The notes: generated by a model not told the origin, from the sequence alone. A stretch of 64,000 bases of DNA from Clostridia bacterium (GCA_017397315.1 JAFQJA010000005.1:1-64000); one strand, 5' to 3'. Numbered from the stretch's first letter, positions 20,567 through 29,451 are shown. A program made the numbers and translations.

Positions 20567-20637
20567 GAACTGTCAATACCATTTTGAAATTTTAAAAAAA
20601 TTTGTATATTTTTTTCTTTTATGTTACAATAGAAAAC
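20567..20637. repeat. 71-bp exact tandem duplication, copy 2
   Basis: Directly abuts copy 1 and has the same 71 bases. The next bases (GAAAGGA) form the ribosome site of the flavoprotein gene. Confidence 0.97.
20602..20630 (+). promoter_or_regulatory. Proximal promoter of the flavodiiron gene
   Basis: -35 TTGTAT (20602-20607), 17 bp, -10 TACAAT (20625-20630), about 24 bp before the start codon. Confidence 0.75.
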
Positions 20638-20653
20638 GAAAGGAATGATTAAG

Positions 20654-21841
20654 TTGAACAACACACAAATTATTAACAGCGATGTTTTATGGATAGGTGC
20701 AAACGACAGGCGTATAAATCTGTTTGAAAACATTTTCCCCCTTTCGAACGGAGTTTCCTACAATTCATATATTATCAGAGATAAAAAAATTGCAATTTTA
20801 GATACTGTCGACAACAACTGCGGGAAACAGTTTATGGAAAATATTGAATTTGCACTTGAGGGCAAAAAACCCGACTACATTATTGTAAATCACATGGAGC
20901 CTGACCACTGTGCTATGCTTAAAGATTTGCTTAACAAATACCCCTCAGCACAGGTAGTAGCCAACGATAAAACTATTGCGTTCATTTCGCAGTTTTTCCC
21001 CACACTTGCTGATATTTCATATTTAACAGTCAAAGAAGGGGATACCTTATCGCTTGGTAAACACACACTTCACTTTGTTATGGCACCTATGGTGCACTGG
21101 CCTGAAGCAATGGTAACTTACGACAGTTACGACAAAATATTATATTCCGCCGATGCCTTTGGCACATTCGGAGCATTAAACGGCAACATTTTCTGCGACG
21201 AGGCACACTTCGATATGGGCGAGGCCCGTCGCTACTATTCAAATATAGTCGGCAAATACGGGACTCAGGTGCAGGCTCTGCTAAACAAAGCCTCTGCTCT
21301 TGATATTAAAACAATTTGTCCTTTACACGGTCCGATATGGCGTAAGGACTTGGATATAATTATTGAAAAGTATAAAAAATGGAGCACATACGAGCCAGAA
21401 GAAAAAGCGGTAATGATTGCATACGCTTCTATGTACGGCAACACACAATCTGTTGCAAACGCCCTTGCTGTGCAACTGGCAAAAAACGGAATTAAAAAAA
21501 TTGTGGTGTATGATATTTCATCCACGCATTTTTCTTACCTTGTGTCAGAATGTTTCAGATGCAGTCATATAGTAATTGCGTCCCCAACATACAACAACGG
21601 TATTTATCCGCCTACAGAAACATTTTTGCACGATATAAAAGCCCTTAATGTTCAGAACAGAACGGTGGGACTTATACAAAACGGAAGCTGGGCACCCGTA
21701 TTCACTAAACTTGCGACAGAAATTCTCAAATCTATGAAAGATATTACAATAATGGAAAACAGCGTTACAATAAAATCTGCAATATATGACAAAAACGAAT
21801 TAGAAAATATGGCTTTTGAGATAACAAAAGGCATAAAATAA
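20654..21841 (+). CDS. FprA-type flavodiiron protein
   Basis: A 395-residue protein with an N-terminal metallo-beta-lactamase-like diiron domain and a C-terminal flavodoxin domain. The diiron ligands HxExDH are at about residues 80-85 (NHMEPDH), with further His/Asp in MVHWPEAM, SADAFG and PLHGPIW. The FMN loop is ASMYGNTQS near 270. This family reduces O2 or NO to harmless products in anaerobes using rubredoxin or F420-type donors. The TTG at 20654 is preferred because GAAAGGA lies 9-10 nt before it; the ATG at 20645 touches that site. It is driven by a duplicated promoter and ends at a repeat-borne terminator. Confidence 0.95.
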   Translation: MNNTQIINSDVLWIGANDRRINLFENIFPLSNGVSYNSYIIRDKKIAILDTVDNNCGKQFMENIEFALEGKKPDYIIVNHMEPDHCAMLKDLLNKYPSAQVVANDKTIAFISQFFPTLADISYLTVKEGDTLSLGKHTLHFVMAPMVHWPEAMVTYDSYDKILYSADAFGTFGALNGNIFCDEAHFDMGEARRYYSNIVGKYGTQVQALLNKASALDIKTICPLHGPIWRKDLDIIIEKYKKWSTYEPEEKAVMIAYASMYGNTQSVANALAVQLAKNGIKKIVVYDISSTHFSYLVSECFRCSHIVIASPTYNNGIYPPTETFLHDIKALNVQNRTVGLIQNGSWAPVFTKLATEILKSMKDITIMENSVTIKSAIYDKNELENMAFEITKGIK

Positions 21842-21850
21842 AAACAAAGG

Positions 21851-21952
21851 TTTTGGGATAGAGATTTTTCGTTAAGATAAAGAATAAAAATCCGGTAATA
21901 CTGTCGTATTACCGGATTTTTTGATGCAATATTAGCGGAAAAGGTCATTCCA
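21851..21952 (+). repeat. 102-bp dispersed repeat, copy A
   Basis: Matches the reverse complement of 34360-34461 at about 97 of 102 positions. Four of the five differences are the hairpin loop (TGTC against GACA), as if the loop were inverted; the other is a single transition. It lies between the convergent flavodiiron and chromate-transporter genes. Confidence 0.93.
21886..21921. terminator. Bidirectional terminator inside repeat copy A
   Basis: A perfect 16-bp stem (21886-21901 / 21906-21921) with TGTC loop, bounded by A-run and T-run. It serves the plus flavodiiron gene and the minus transporter pair. Confidence 0.85.
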
Positions 21953-21966
21953 TCATCTTTGTTTTT

Positions 21967-22533
21967 TTACATGTTAAATATTATACCAAATAATAAACCT
22001 GCACCTGCAGACAGACAAATTATAATAATCGGATGGACTTTTTTAAAAGCCAAAAGAAGAGCTGTTATAAAAATTCCGATACAGTAATAAAATTCTGCGT
22101 CAGCAAAAATAAAATCAGAAAACCCGTCAGGAACAAAAACCGTTTTGCCTATTGATAAAACCGCAGAGCCTATAAGTCCTACAACGGCAGGTTTCAAGCC
22201 TGACATAATCCCTTTCACACCGTGGCTGTTTTTGAATTTTAAAAAGTACTTTGCCACAATCAGTATTATTATAAATGACGGCAACACCACGCCGAGTGTT
22301 GCACAAAAAGCTCCAAACACTCCGCCCATAACATTTCCCACATAAGTAGCCATATTTATTGCAAAAGGTCCAGGAGTGCTTTCGCTTACGGCAATAAAGT
22401 TTACTATTTCCTCAAGACCAAGCCAACTTTGTCTTAAAACCGCCTCCTGTACCAAAGGAAGCATTGCATAACCTCCGCCAAAGGTAAACGCTCCTATTTT
22501 AAAGAAGGTAAGAAAAAGATCAATATAAATCAT
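21967..22533 (-). CDS. Chromate transporter (CHR) half-size subunit
   Basis: A 188-residue membrane protein of the ChrA/CHR family, single-domain type. It has the N-terminal motif AFTFGGGYAMLPLVQEA, then SESTPGPFAINMATYVG, and about six hydrophobic segments. Its start overlaps the stop of the upstream CHR gene by 4 bp, so the two are translationally coupled and probably form a heterodimer, as known for paired short CHR proteins. Chromate export is known for the family; the natural substrate in a gut or sediment anaerobe is unknown. Confidence 0.9.
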   Translation of the reverse strand: MIYIDLFLTFFKIGAFTFGGGYAMLPLVQEAVLRQSWLGLEEIVNFIAVSESTPGPFAINMATYVGNVMGGVFGAFCATLGVVLPSFIIILIVAKYFLKFKNSHGVKGIMSGLKPAVVGLIGSAVLSIGKTVFVPDGFSDFIFADAEFYYCIGIFITALLLAFKKVHPIIIICLSAGAGLLFGIIFNM

Positions 22534-23075
22534 TGTTCTTTCCTCCCTTTTAAGTTATAGGTTACAAGTCCTGTTATACCGCAGACAATAATTACAAATA
22601 TAACATTTATCTTAACTATGCCTGCAAGGATAAAAGAAACACCCATAATAAGATAAGGGACAATTCCTTTTGGTGCTTTTTTATACATTGACACCATCGC
22701 CTTGATAATAAGTGCAAGTACCCCTGCTCTTATACCAAAGAATGCATATTTCACAAACCTGTTCTCTTTAAACTGATTTAAAAAGAATGAAACTATAAGA
22801 ATAATTATAAAAGACGGAAGAACCACACCTAAAGTTGAAAACACGGCTCCGAAAAAACCTGCCACGCGGTATCCCACAAAAGTCGCGGTATTTATTGCAA
22901 TAGGTCCGGGCGTCGACTCCGCTATAGCAATTATTTCAAGTATTTCTTCGTCGGTAATCCACTTTTTGTTTTCGGCAATTTCTCCTTGGATAAGAGGTAT
23001 CATTGCATAGCCTCCTCCAAAGGTAAATGCACCTATTTTGAAAAACGCCCAAAATAACTGTATAATCTTTTTCAT
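22530..23075 (-). CDS. Chromate transporter (CHR) half-size subunit
   Basis: A 181-residue paralogue of the next gene, with the same signatures (AFTFGGGYAMIPLIQGE; AESTPGPIAINTATFVG) and a similar hydrophobic profile. It is the first gene of the pair; AAGGAG precedes its ATG and forms the edge of the terminator hairpin of the kinase gene upstream. A pair of short CHR proteins usually inserts in opposite topologies. Confidence 0.9.
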   Translation of the reverse strand: MKKIIQLFWAFFKIGAFTFGGGYAMIPLIQGEIAENKKWITDEEILEIIAIAESTPGPIAINTATFVGYRVAGFFGAVFSTLGVVLPSFIIILIVSFFLNQFKENRFVKYAFFGIRAGVLALIIKAMVSMYKKAPKGIVPYLIMGVSFILAGIVKINVIFVIIVCGITGLVTYNLKGRKEQ

Positions 23076-23089
23076 ATATTACTCCTTAT

Positions 23090-23117
23090 AAAAGACTATT
23101 CTTATGAATAGTCTTTT
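23090..23117 (-). terminator. Terminator after the sugar kinase-like gene
   Basis: A perfect 12-bp stem (23090-23101 / 23106-23117) with a 4-nt loop, six bases after the stop and ending in TTTTA. Its distal edge touches the ribosome site of the first CHR gene. Confidence 0.8.
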
Positions 23118-23122
23118 ACAAT

Positions 23123-24193
23123 TTATCTGTATTTATTTACAATTTTCTTCATTTGCGGAAGCTTTTGTTCCATATCATAAACTAACTTAAACTGATTTCT
23201 TGCTCTGTCAAGATTATGATTTGGCCTTGAAATTTTAAAGTATTTATCACCGTCAATATGGTCTGCCAAAAATCTCATACCACATTCAAAAGTCATAAGA
23301 ATTGCAGAGAACGGCAACAGTTCGATTTCTTTTTCCGTCATAGTGTCTGCCATTACTTCCATAAAGCCTTTTGTAAATGCTTCAAAATATTCTAAACTGC
23401 AGGTAACTTTTGACAAGTCAACCTCGTCTTCTCTTGCAGTATTTGTTCCAAACCTTAATGAATCGCCGAAGTCGTAAAGAAGTGAACCGGGCATTACAGT
23501 ATCCAAATCAATTACGCAAACACCTTTACCGGTTTTTTTATCCATAAGCACATTATTTAATTTAGTATCGTTATGGGTAACGCGAAGAGGTACTGTTTTT
23601 TCCTTTATAGCCTCATTTACCACATCACAGTAATGTTCTCTTTCGGTAACGAATTTTATTTCTTCCTTTACCTGCTCTGCTCTGCCTGATTTATTCTGTT
23701 CAACAGATTTTTTGAAATTCTCATATCTCACTTTTGTATTGTGAAAATCTTTGATTGTCTCGTTTAACTTATGAGCAGGGAAATCTGCTATCATCTTCTG
23801 AAAATTGCCGAAAGCTATTGCGGCATTGTAAAAAACTTCAGCGTTCTCAACGGTCTGATATGTAACTGTATCACTTATAAACAAATACACCCTGAAAAAG
23901 TCGCCTTGGTCAGTAAGATAATAAGGTTTTCCGTCAACAGTATTGATAACCGTCATGGTTTCACGCTCATAATCTCTTCCCAACTTTTTAAGGGCCTCTC
24001 TCATATACTTGGTTACTTCCAAAATATTATTCATAACACCATCCGGATCTTTAAATACATTGCCGTTAATGCGTTGCAAAATGTATTTCCCGTCATCAGT
24101 TAAATATGTATCATTAATATGTCCATTACCGTAACTTGACGCACCGCAATTAATGCCGAACTTCAATAAAACATCAGACAAGTTATAACTCAT
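23123..24193 (-). CDS. APH-fold kinase, N-acetylhexosamine 1-kinase-like
   Basis: A 356-residue kinase of the aminoglycoside phosphotransferase fold. The catalytic loop VTHNDTKLNNVLMD and the metal motif VIDLDTVMPG are intact, as is the N-lobe (YGNGHINDTYLTDDGKYILQ). The closest family I recognise is NahK-type kinases, which phosphorylate N-acetylglucosamine or galactosamine at C1 during mucin or glycan salvage. It has its own promoter and terminator. No phosphorylase or sugar transporter is adjacent, so the substrate is uncertain; resistance to aminoglycosides is unlikely. Confidence 0.8.
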   Translation of the reverse strand: MSYNLSDVLLKFGINCGASSYGNGHINDTYLTDDGKYILQRINGNVFKDPDGVMNNILEVTKYMREALKKLGRDYERETMTVINTVDGKPYYLTDQGDFFRVYLFISDTVTYQTVENAEVFYNAAIAFGNFQKMIADFPAHKLNETIKDFHNTKVRYENFKKSVEQNKSGRAEQVKEEIKFVTEREHYCDVVNEAIKEKTVPLRVTHNDTKLNNVLMDKKTGKGVCVIDLDTVMPGSLLYDFGDSLRFGTNTAREDEVDLSKVTCSLEYFEAFTKGFMEVMADTMTEKEIELLPFSAILMTFECGMRFLADHIDGDKYFKISRPNHNLDRARNQFKLVYDMEQKLPQMKKIVNKYR

Positions 24194-24226
24194 TAATGCA
24201 CTACCTCTTTCCTATTAATCCTGTTC

Positions 24227-24256
24227 ATTATATCACAACACTGCTAAACAAATCAA
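24227..24256 (-). promoter_or_regulatory. Promoter of the sugar kinase-like gene
   Basis: On the minus strand, -35 TTGATT (24251-24256), 18 bp, -10 TATAAT (24227-24232). Confidence 0.6.
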
Positions 24257-24274
24257 TATATTTTTAAAAAATAC

Positions 24275-24303
24275 TTTAAATGTGATAATTTTTGTGCTAT
24301 ACT
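24275..24303 (+). promoter_or_regulatory. Probable promoter of rdgB-walK
   Basis: A weak -35 TTTAAA (24275-24280), 17 bp, -10 TATACT (24298-24303), 25 bp before the rdgB ATG. Confidence 0.45.
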
Positions 24304-24327
24304 CATATTAACAAAGGAGTTTAATGT

Positions 24328-24912
24328 ATGAAAACAATTGTAGTTGCAACAAAAAATCAGGGCAAGCTAAGAGAAATAAAAGAAATATTCAAAGATATGC
24401 CTTACCGTTTCGTGTCTATGGAAGAACTTGGCATAGACATAGAAGTTGACGAAGATGCAGATACATTTTTAGGCAACGCCACAAAAAAAGCAACAGAGAT
24501 AATGAAACTTTGCGGAAAAATTACTATGGCAGACGACAGCGGTCTTTGTGTAGATGCTTTAGGAGGTGCTCCGGGCGTATATTCAGCACGCTACAGCAAA
24601 ACGGGCAACGATTTAGACAACAACCTATTGCTTCTTAAAAATATGGAAGGGACAGAAAACAGAAACGCTCACTTTACCTGTGCTATGGTGGTAGCATTCC
24701 CCGATGGCACAACAATTTCCCACGAGGGTGAATTCCACGGCACCATAGGTTTTGAAATGAAAGGGACCGGCGGTTTTGGGTACGACTGTCTTTTTTATCT
24801 TCCTGAATACGGAAAAACTTCTGCAGAAATTACTGCCGAACAAAAAAACAGCATAAGCCACAGGGCTATGGCACTAAAAGGAATTAAGGAAAAGTTAAAA
24901 GGTATTAAATAA
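24328..24912 (+). CDS. rdgB: XTP/dITP diphosphatase (RdgB/HAM1)
   Basis: A 194-residue house-cleaning enzyme that hydrolyses dITP, XTP and ITP. Seen: VVATKNQGKLREIKEIF at the start, DDSGLCVDALGGAPGVYSAR (catalytic Asp loop), GTGGFGYDCLFY and SHRAMAL near the end. The length is normal. The ATG follows AAAGGAG. Only 16 bp separate it from the walK-type kinase gene, so the two form an operon, an unusual partner for a WalK homologue. Confidence 0.97.
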   Translation: MKTIVVATKNQGKLREIKEIFKDMPYRFVSMEELGIDIEVDEDADTFLGNATKKATEIMKLCGKITMADDSGLCVDALGGAPGVYSARYSKTGNDLDNNLLLLKNMEGTENRNAHFTCAMVVAFPDGTTISHEGEFHGTIGFEMKGTGGFGYDCLFYLPEYGKTSAEITAEQKNSISHRAMALKGIKEKLKGIK

Positions 24913-24928
24913 AAGGAAGTGTGTTCTA

Positions 24929-26662
24929 TTGTTTAAATCTATTCAATGGAAACTTGTAACAATGTTTGTAATATTGGTAGTGGCAATTCTTGTAGCCTTT
25001 GGTACTTTTATGCAAGAACGCATTACGGTTTTCTATCATCGTTCTTTTGCTCAGGAAATGTCGCTTAGTTTCTTACCCGAACTTACAGACCAACTTCAGA
25101 ATGCTGAAGAAAACAACGAACCGGCAAAAACATTAAAGTCAATATTAGATGCTTATTCGGGCCGTCTTGGTCTTAACTCCAACAGAAATTACTATATCCT
25201 TAACAAAGCAAACGGAGAATTTATATCAGGCTCCGCCGACTACTATCAGGGTGGAATTACCGACAACATTATTTCGGCAATGGCAGGAAATATCGGAAGT
25301 ACCACAAATGTAAATTTGGACTACATAGATTACGCCTATCCGTTAAACAAGCACATTATTTATGTAAGAGATACCAAGGCAGAACTGCTGGATATTAATC
25401 ACAACATAATTATCATTATTGCTCAGGCGTTGCTTTTCGGCGTTTTGATTTCTATGCTTTTGGGATTCTTTATGTCAAAGACTTTAACAAGACCTATTAT
25501 TAACATTACCAACAAAGCGGAAAACATTGCCGATGGTAACTATTTGCAAAAAATTGATGTTAAATCAGATGATGAACTTGGCAAACTTGCTTCGACCTTT
25601 AACGATATGGCGGTAATGATTAAAAACTCAATGGACGAGATATCTCAGGAAAAAAACAAACTGGAAACCATTCTTCAACATATGAATGACGGGGTACTTG
25701 CTTTTGACTCCAATCAGAAACTTGTGCTTATAAACGCCACCGCCCATCATTTGCTTGGATTGCGAAAAAACAAAAAAATCACATTTGACGAATATTTTAA
25801 TTCTTTGGGGCTTAATGTCTCAATGGAAGAAATGTTATATTTAAAGAAAAATCTTGTGGAAAAGGATATTGATGTAAACAACAAGTATTTAAAAGCCTAC
25901 TTTGCCACATTCAAATCAGACAACGAAAGATTAAGCAACGGCGTTGTAGTAGTGCTCCACGATATTACAGAAATACAAAGGCTTGAACTTTCACGCCGGG
26001 AATTTATTGCAAATGTCTCCCACGAACTCCGCACTCCTCTCACTACCATAAAAACATATTCCGAAACAATGCTTGACAATACGGAAAATGAAGAAGACAA
26101 ATACTACTTAAATGTAGTAGGAAATGAAGTTGACAGAATGACAAGACTTGTTCAGGACCTTCTTACATTAAGCAGTCTGGACCACAGAAAACTGTCCATT
26201 GTTAAAACAAAGTTTTCTCTTGACAAACTGCTTTACGAAGTGGTAACGAAACTGTCTGTAGACGCAAAAAACAACGGCAAAATAATCAACTATGCACCAA
26301 AAAGCGAAATACCGCCGATTTATGCAGACCGCGACAGAATTGAGCAGGTTATAACAAATATAATTTCAAACTCCGTAAAATACACAGGCGAAGACGGTAT
26401 AATAAATGTTTATGCAGGATTTTTATACAACGAGGCATATATTAAAATCAAAGATAACGGTATAGGTATCCCAAAAGAGTCTTTACCTAAAATCTTCGAA
26501 AGATTTTACAGAGTTGACAAACACCGCTCACGCGAGCAAGGGGGCACCGGCCTTGGGCTTTCCATTGCATACGAAATTATTAAACTGCATAACGGCACTA
26601 TTTACATTGACAGTGATGTAGGTCAGGGCACAGAAGTTATAATAAAACTTCCTGTATCATAA
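24929..26662 (+). CDS. walK: WalK-type sensor histidine kinase
   Basis: A 577-residue membrane kinase. Order: transmembrane helix 1 (8-28), an extracellular region of about 130 residues, transmembrane helix 2 (about 159-182), HAMP (183-235), PAS (about 245-345), HisKA with phospho-accepting H365 (ANVSHELRTPL), and HATPase_c with N, G1, F and G2 boxes (NIISNSVKY, DNGIGIP, GGTGLGLSI). This is the WalK/VicK layout that controls cell-wall metabolism. The TTG start follows AAGGAAG. The cognate regulator is probably the WalR-like gene at 28744-29451, 2 kb away on the other strand, rather than adjacent. Confidence 0.85.
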   Translation: MFKSIQWKLVTMFVILVVAILVAFGTFMQERITVFYHRSFAQEMSLSFLPELTDQLQNAEENNEPAKTLKSILDAYSGRLGLNSNRNYYILNKANGEFISGSADYYQGGITDNIISAMAGNIGSTTNVNLDYIDYAYPLNKHIIYVRDTKAELLDINHNIIIIIAQALLFGVLISMLLGFFMSKTLTRPIINITNKAENIADGNYLQKIDVKSDDELGKLASTFNDMAVMIKNSMDEISQEKNKLETILQHMNDGVLAFDSNQKLVLINATAHHLLGLRKNKKITFDEYFNSLGLNVSMEEMLYLKKNLVEKDIDVNNKYLKAYFATFKSDNERLSNGVVVVLHDITEIQRLELSRREFIANVSHELRTPLTTIKTYSETMLDNTENEEDKYYLNVVGNEVDRMTRLVQDLLTLSSLDHRKLSIVKTKFSLDKLLYEVVTKLSVDAKNNGKIINYAPKSEIPPIYADRDRIEQVITNIISNSVKYTGEDGIINVYAGFLYNEAYIKIKDNGIGIPKESLPKIFERFYRVDKHRSREQGGTGLGLSIAYEIIKLHNGTIYIDSDVGQGTEVIIKLPVS

Positions 26663-26673
26663 AATTAAATTAC

Positions 26674-26716
26674 AAAAAGGCATCAGGTGAATCCACTGTT
26701 CACCTGATGCCTTTTT
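26674..26716. terminator. Bidirectional terminator between walK and sigK
   Basis: A perfect 18-bp stem (26674-26691 / 26699-26716) with a 7-nt loop; A-run and T-run on either side. It serves both convergent genes, and its edge touches the sigK stop. Confidence 0.9.
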
Positions 26717-27399
26717 TATTCACTTCTCATTTTTGTTCTTAATAACTCTATGGCTTTTTTCTCTATCCTTGAAATATAAGAACGGGAAATGTTTAGTTTT
26801 TTTGCCACTTCCTTTTGTGTCATCTCTTTAGTTCCGTTAAGTCCGTACCGCATAATTATAATATCCTTTTCGCGTGGAGACAATGATGTTTCTACTGCCT
26901 CGTATAGTTTGTTTACTAGAATTTTATTGTTTATAGCATCACACACCTCATCATCGTTACTGCACAAAATGCTGTTAAATGTTATCTGATTTCCCTCAAA
27001 ATCTACGCCGATTGGCTCTTCTATAGACACTTCATTTTGTGTCTTTTTATTGGAACGAATAAACATTAGTATTTCGTTGTCAATACATCGTGAAATATAT
27101 GTGGAAAGTTTCGCTCCTTTCTTTGTGTTAAAACTGTTAATCCCCTTAATAAGACCTATTGTTCCTATGGATATGTAGTCGTCAACATCTTTGCCCGTGC
27201 CTGAATATTTTTTTGCAATATGGGCTACCAACCGTAAATTGTGTTCAATAAGTTTGTTTTTTGCATCTTTATCCCCTTTTGCATAAAGTTCCAGCAGTCT
27301 TTGTTCTTCTTTTGCATTTAACGGTTTAGGAAAAAAATTATAAGATGAAACATAAGAAATAAATGCAAATAACTGCTTTAAAATCATTATAAAAAACAT
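26716..27399 (-). CDS. sigK: Sporulation sigma factor SigK
   Basis: A 227-residue late mother-cell sigma factor. It has a short hydrophobic leader (ILKQLFAFISYVSSYNFFP) that fits a pro-sequence, then region 2 (LIEHNLRLVAHIAKKY, DDYISIGTIGLIKGIN) and region 4 (LSPREKDIIIMRYGL, NISRSYISRIEKKAI). The start is set at 27399 because AGGGGG lies 7 nt upstream; the more upstream ATG codons lack a site. The gene is continuous, with no skin-type interruption. It lies 43 bp after the CLC gene on the same strand. Confidence 0.93.
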   Translation of the reverse strand: MFFIMILKQLFAFISYVSSYNFFPKPLNAKEEQRLLELYAKGDKDAKNKLIEHNLRLVAHIAKKYSGTGKDVDDYISIGTIGLIKGINSFNTKKGAKLSTYISRCIDNEILMFIRSNKKTQNEVSIEEPIGVDFEGNQITFNSILCSNDDEVCDAINNKILVNKLYEAVETSLSPREKDIIIMRYGLNGTKEMTQKEVAKKLNISRSYISRIEKKAIELLRTKMRSE

Positions 27400-27442
27400 A
27401 AAAAAACCCCCTGCTAACATTGTATTAACAGAGGGCATTTCC

Positions 27443-28657
27443 CTATTCCATTTTTGTTTTTGAATAAATTATTTTTTGCGAGCTGTATAGTCCCTGATAT
27501 CCCGACAACAAGTAACTTACTGCAACTGCAACCATATAAAAGACTAGCCCCTGGCCTCCAAAAAGTTCAACGGACATAACCAAAGAACTTAACGGACAGT
27601 TCGTAACTCCGCAAAACAAAGCAATCATTCCTAAAGATGCACCAAAAGACGGGTCAATTCCCAAAACAGGGGATACTGCACATCCAAATGTTGCGCCGAT
27701 AAACAAGGTAGGGACTATTTCTCCTCCCTTAAATCCTGCTCCCAATGTAATGGCTGTAAAAAGTATTTTTAAAGCAAAAGCGTAAACTTCAGTTTCCCCC
27801 ACAAGCGCTTTTTCAATTATTGCAGTTCCTGCACCGTTATAATCTCCCGTACCCAATACAAAAGTCAGAACAGAAATTTCCAGTCCGCCCACTATACTTG
27901 CAAGCAATTTATTGGGTATAAATTTTTCATACAAAGAGTGCGTTTTATCAAGCACCATACAAAAGAGTTTGCTCACAACGGCACATAATATTCCCAAAAC
28001 AACTATTTTTATAACAGCTATCACCGAAAGTTGCGGGACAAAACTCACTTTGTAAAAAGACGGTAAAACACCAAGACTTTGCACAACAAGACGCCCTGTT
28101 ACCGCACATAGTACGCATGGCACAATGACGCTGTAATTCATAATTCCGACATTAGTTATTTCCATTGCAAAAACAGAGCCTGCAACAGGAGTACCGAAAA
28201 GTGCCGAAAAAGCACCGCTCATACCGCACATTGTTGCGGTCGCCTTGTCTTTTTCGTCAAACTTTAATTTTTCTCCAACAAAATAACCCACGCTTCCTCC
28301 CATTTGCAACGCCGCTCCTTCGCGACCTGCCGAACCTCCGAACAAATGGGTAATTGCCGTTGTTACAAAAATAAGAGGAGCCAGAATTAATGGCGGACTG
28401 TCCTCTTTACGCACAGAGGATATGATGCAATTAGTTCCCTTGTCTTTTTCCATTCCGCACAATTTGTAAAGTAATACAATAACAACACCTGCCACAGGTA
28501 AAAACCATACCAGATATATATTATTTTCTCTTACCTCCGTAGCAAACTCCAAAACGGTATGGAACAAAAAACCTACATAACCGAGTATTATACCTATAAG
28601 TATTGATACGGCACTCCATTTTGAAAATGCAATAATATTTTCTTTAATTCTTATCAT
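27443..28657 (-). CDS. CLC-family channel/antiporter, fluoride-clade-like
   Basis: A 404-residue membrane protein. Family motifs: THLFGGSAGREGAALQMGGS (GREGx region) and GFKGGEIVPTLFIGATFG. The usual GSGIP anion motif is replaced by KGTNCIISSV. This, the GREG-A-LQMGG sequence and the FKGGE-VP block resemble fluoride/proton antiporters (CLC-F) more than chloride types, but the exact GNN signature is not present. The start at 28657 (GGAGAA, 7 nt spacing) is preferred over the ATG at 28672, which overlaps that site. No fluoride riboswitch was recognised upstream. Confidence 0.88.
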   Translation of the reverse strand: MIRIKENIIAFSKWSAVSILIGIILGYVGFLFHTVLEFATEVRENNIYLVWFLPVAGVVIVLLYKLCGMEKDKGTNCIISSVRKEDSPPLILAPLIFVTTAITHLFGGSAGREGAALQMGGSVGYFVGEKLKFDEKDKATATMCGMSGAFSALFGTPVAGSVFAMEITNVGIMNYSVIVPCVLCAVTGRLVVQSLGVLPSFYKVSFVPQLSVIAVIKIVVLGILCAVVSKLFCMVLDKTHSLYEKFIPNKLLASIVGGLEISVLTFVLGTGDYNGAGTAIIEKALVGETEVYAFALKILFTAITLGAGFKGGEIVPTLFIGATFGCAVSPVLGIDPSFGASLGMIALFCGVTNCPLSSLVMSVELFGGQGLVFYMVAVAVSYLLSGYQGLYSSQKIIYSKTKME

Positions 28658-28710
28658 AACTATATTCTCCATTATTCAGGGAGGAACGGTCCTCCGCAAG
28701 ACTAAAAAAC

Positions 28711-28732
28711 GGCATCCTCATACGAGGATGCC
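28711..28732 (-). terminator. Terminator of the M23-walR operon
   Basis: A perfect 9-bp stem GGCATCCTC / GAGGATGCC (28711-28719 / 28724-28732), then a GTTTTTT run on the minus strand, 11 bp after the walR stop. Confidence 0.8.
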
Positions 28733-28743
28733 TATACTTGTTT

Positions 28744-29451
28744 TTATTTTTGTTTTGCAAAGTAATATCCCATACTTCTTTTTGTAATAACATAAGTAGG
28801 CTCTGAAGGGTTATCCTCAATTTTTTCACGAAGGCGTCTCACGGTAACATCTACAGTTCTTAAATCACCAAGATAATCGTATCCCCAAACTTTTTCCATC
28901 AAAGTTTCACGAGAATAAATTTTCTCAGGCTGTAATGCCAAAAACTTCAACAGCTCAAATTCGCGTATTGTAAGATCTATCAACTTGCCGTTCTTCTTAA
29001 CTTCAAAACGCTCAATGTTTAAAGTCAAATCGCCCTGTTTTATAGAAGTGTCGCTTTCGTCGCCGTCAATGTATGTATATTCCTTTGCACCGCGACGCAA
29101 ATTAGCCTGAACCCTTGCAAGGAGTTCTTTAATTGAAAACGGTTTTGTTATATAGTCGTCTGCACCGATTGCAAGACCTAAAACCTTGTCTTCTTCCGCT
29201 TCTCTTGCAGTTATCATAACAATAGGTGTGTTTATTCTTTCCCGTAATTTTCTGCAAACTGTAAAGCCATCCATTTTAGGAAGCATTACATCAAGAAGAA
29301 TAAGGTCCGGGTCTTCCTCAAGAGTTATTTTTACAGCGGATTCGCCGTCATAAGCTTCCAGCACTCTGTAGCCGTTTTTCTTTAAATTAATTCTTAAAAT
29401 ATCAACTATGGGAGCTTCGTCATCTACAATTAAAATCGTTTTTTCCATCAT
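28744..29451 (-). CDS. walR: WalR-type response regulator
   Basis: A 235-residue OmpR-family regulator. The receiver domain has the acidic pocket DDE at 10-12 and phosphoacceptor D54 (LLDVMLPKMDG), with the WalR-like segment PIVMITAREAEEDKVLGLAI and KPFS. The C-terminal winged helix ends KRSMGYYFAKQK. It lies 13 bp downstream of the M23 hydrolase gene, in an operon with a WalR-box-like site at the promoter. Its likely kinase gene (24929) has been separated from it by sigK and a CLC gene. Confidence 0.88.
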   Translation of the reverse strand: MMEKTILIVDDEAPIVDILRINLKKNGYRVLEAYDGESAVKITLEEDPDLILLDVMLPKMDGFTVCRKLRERINTPIVMITAREAEEDKVLGLAIGADDYITKPFSIKELLARVQANLRRGAKEYTYIDGDESDTSIKQGDLTLNIERFEVKKNGKLIDLTIREFELLKFLALQPEKIYSRETLMEKVWGYDYLGDLRTVDVTVRRLREKIEDNPSEPTYVITKRSMGYYFAKQK

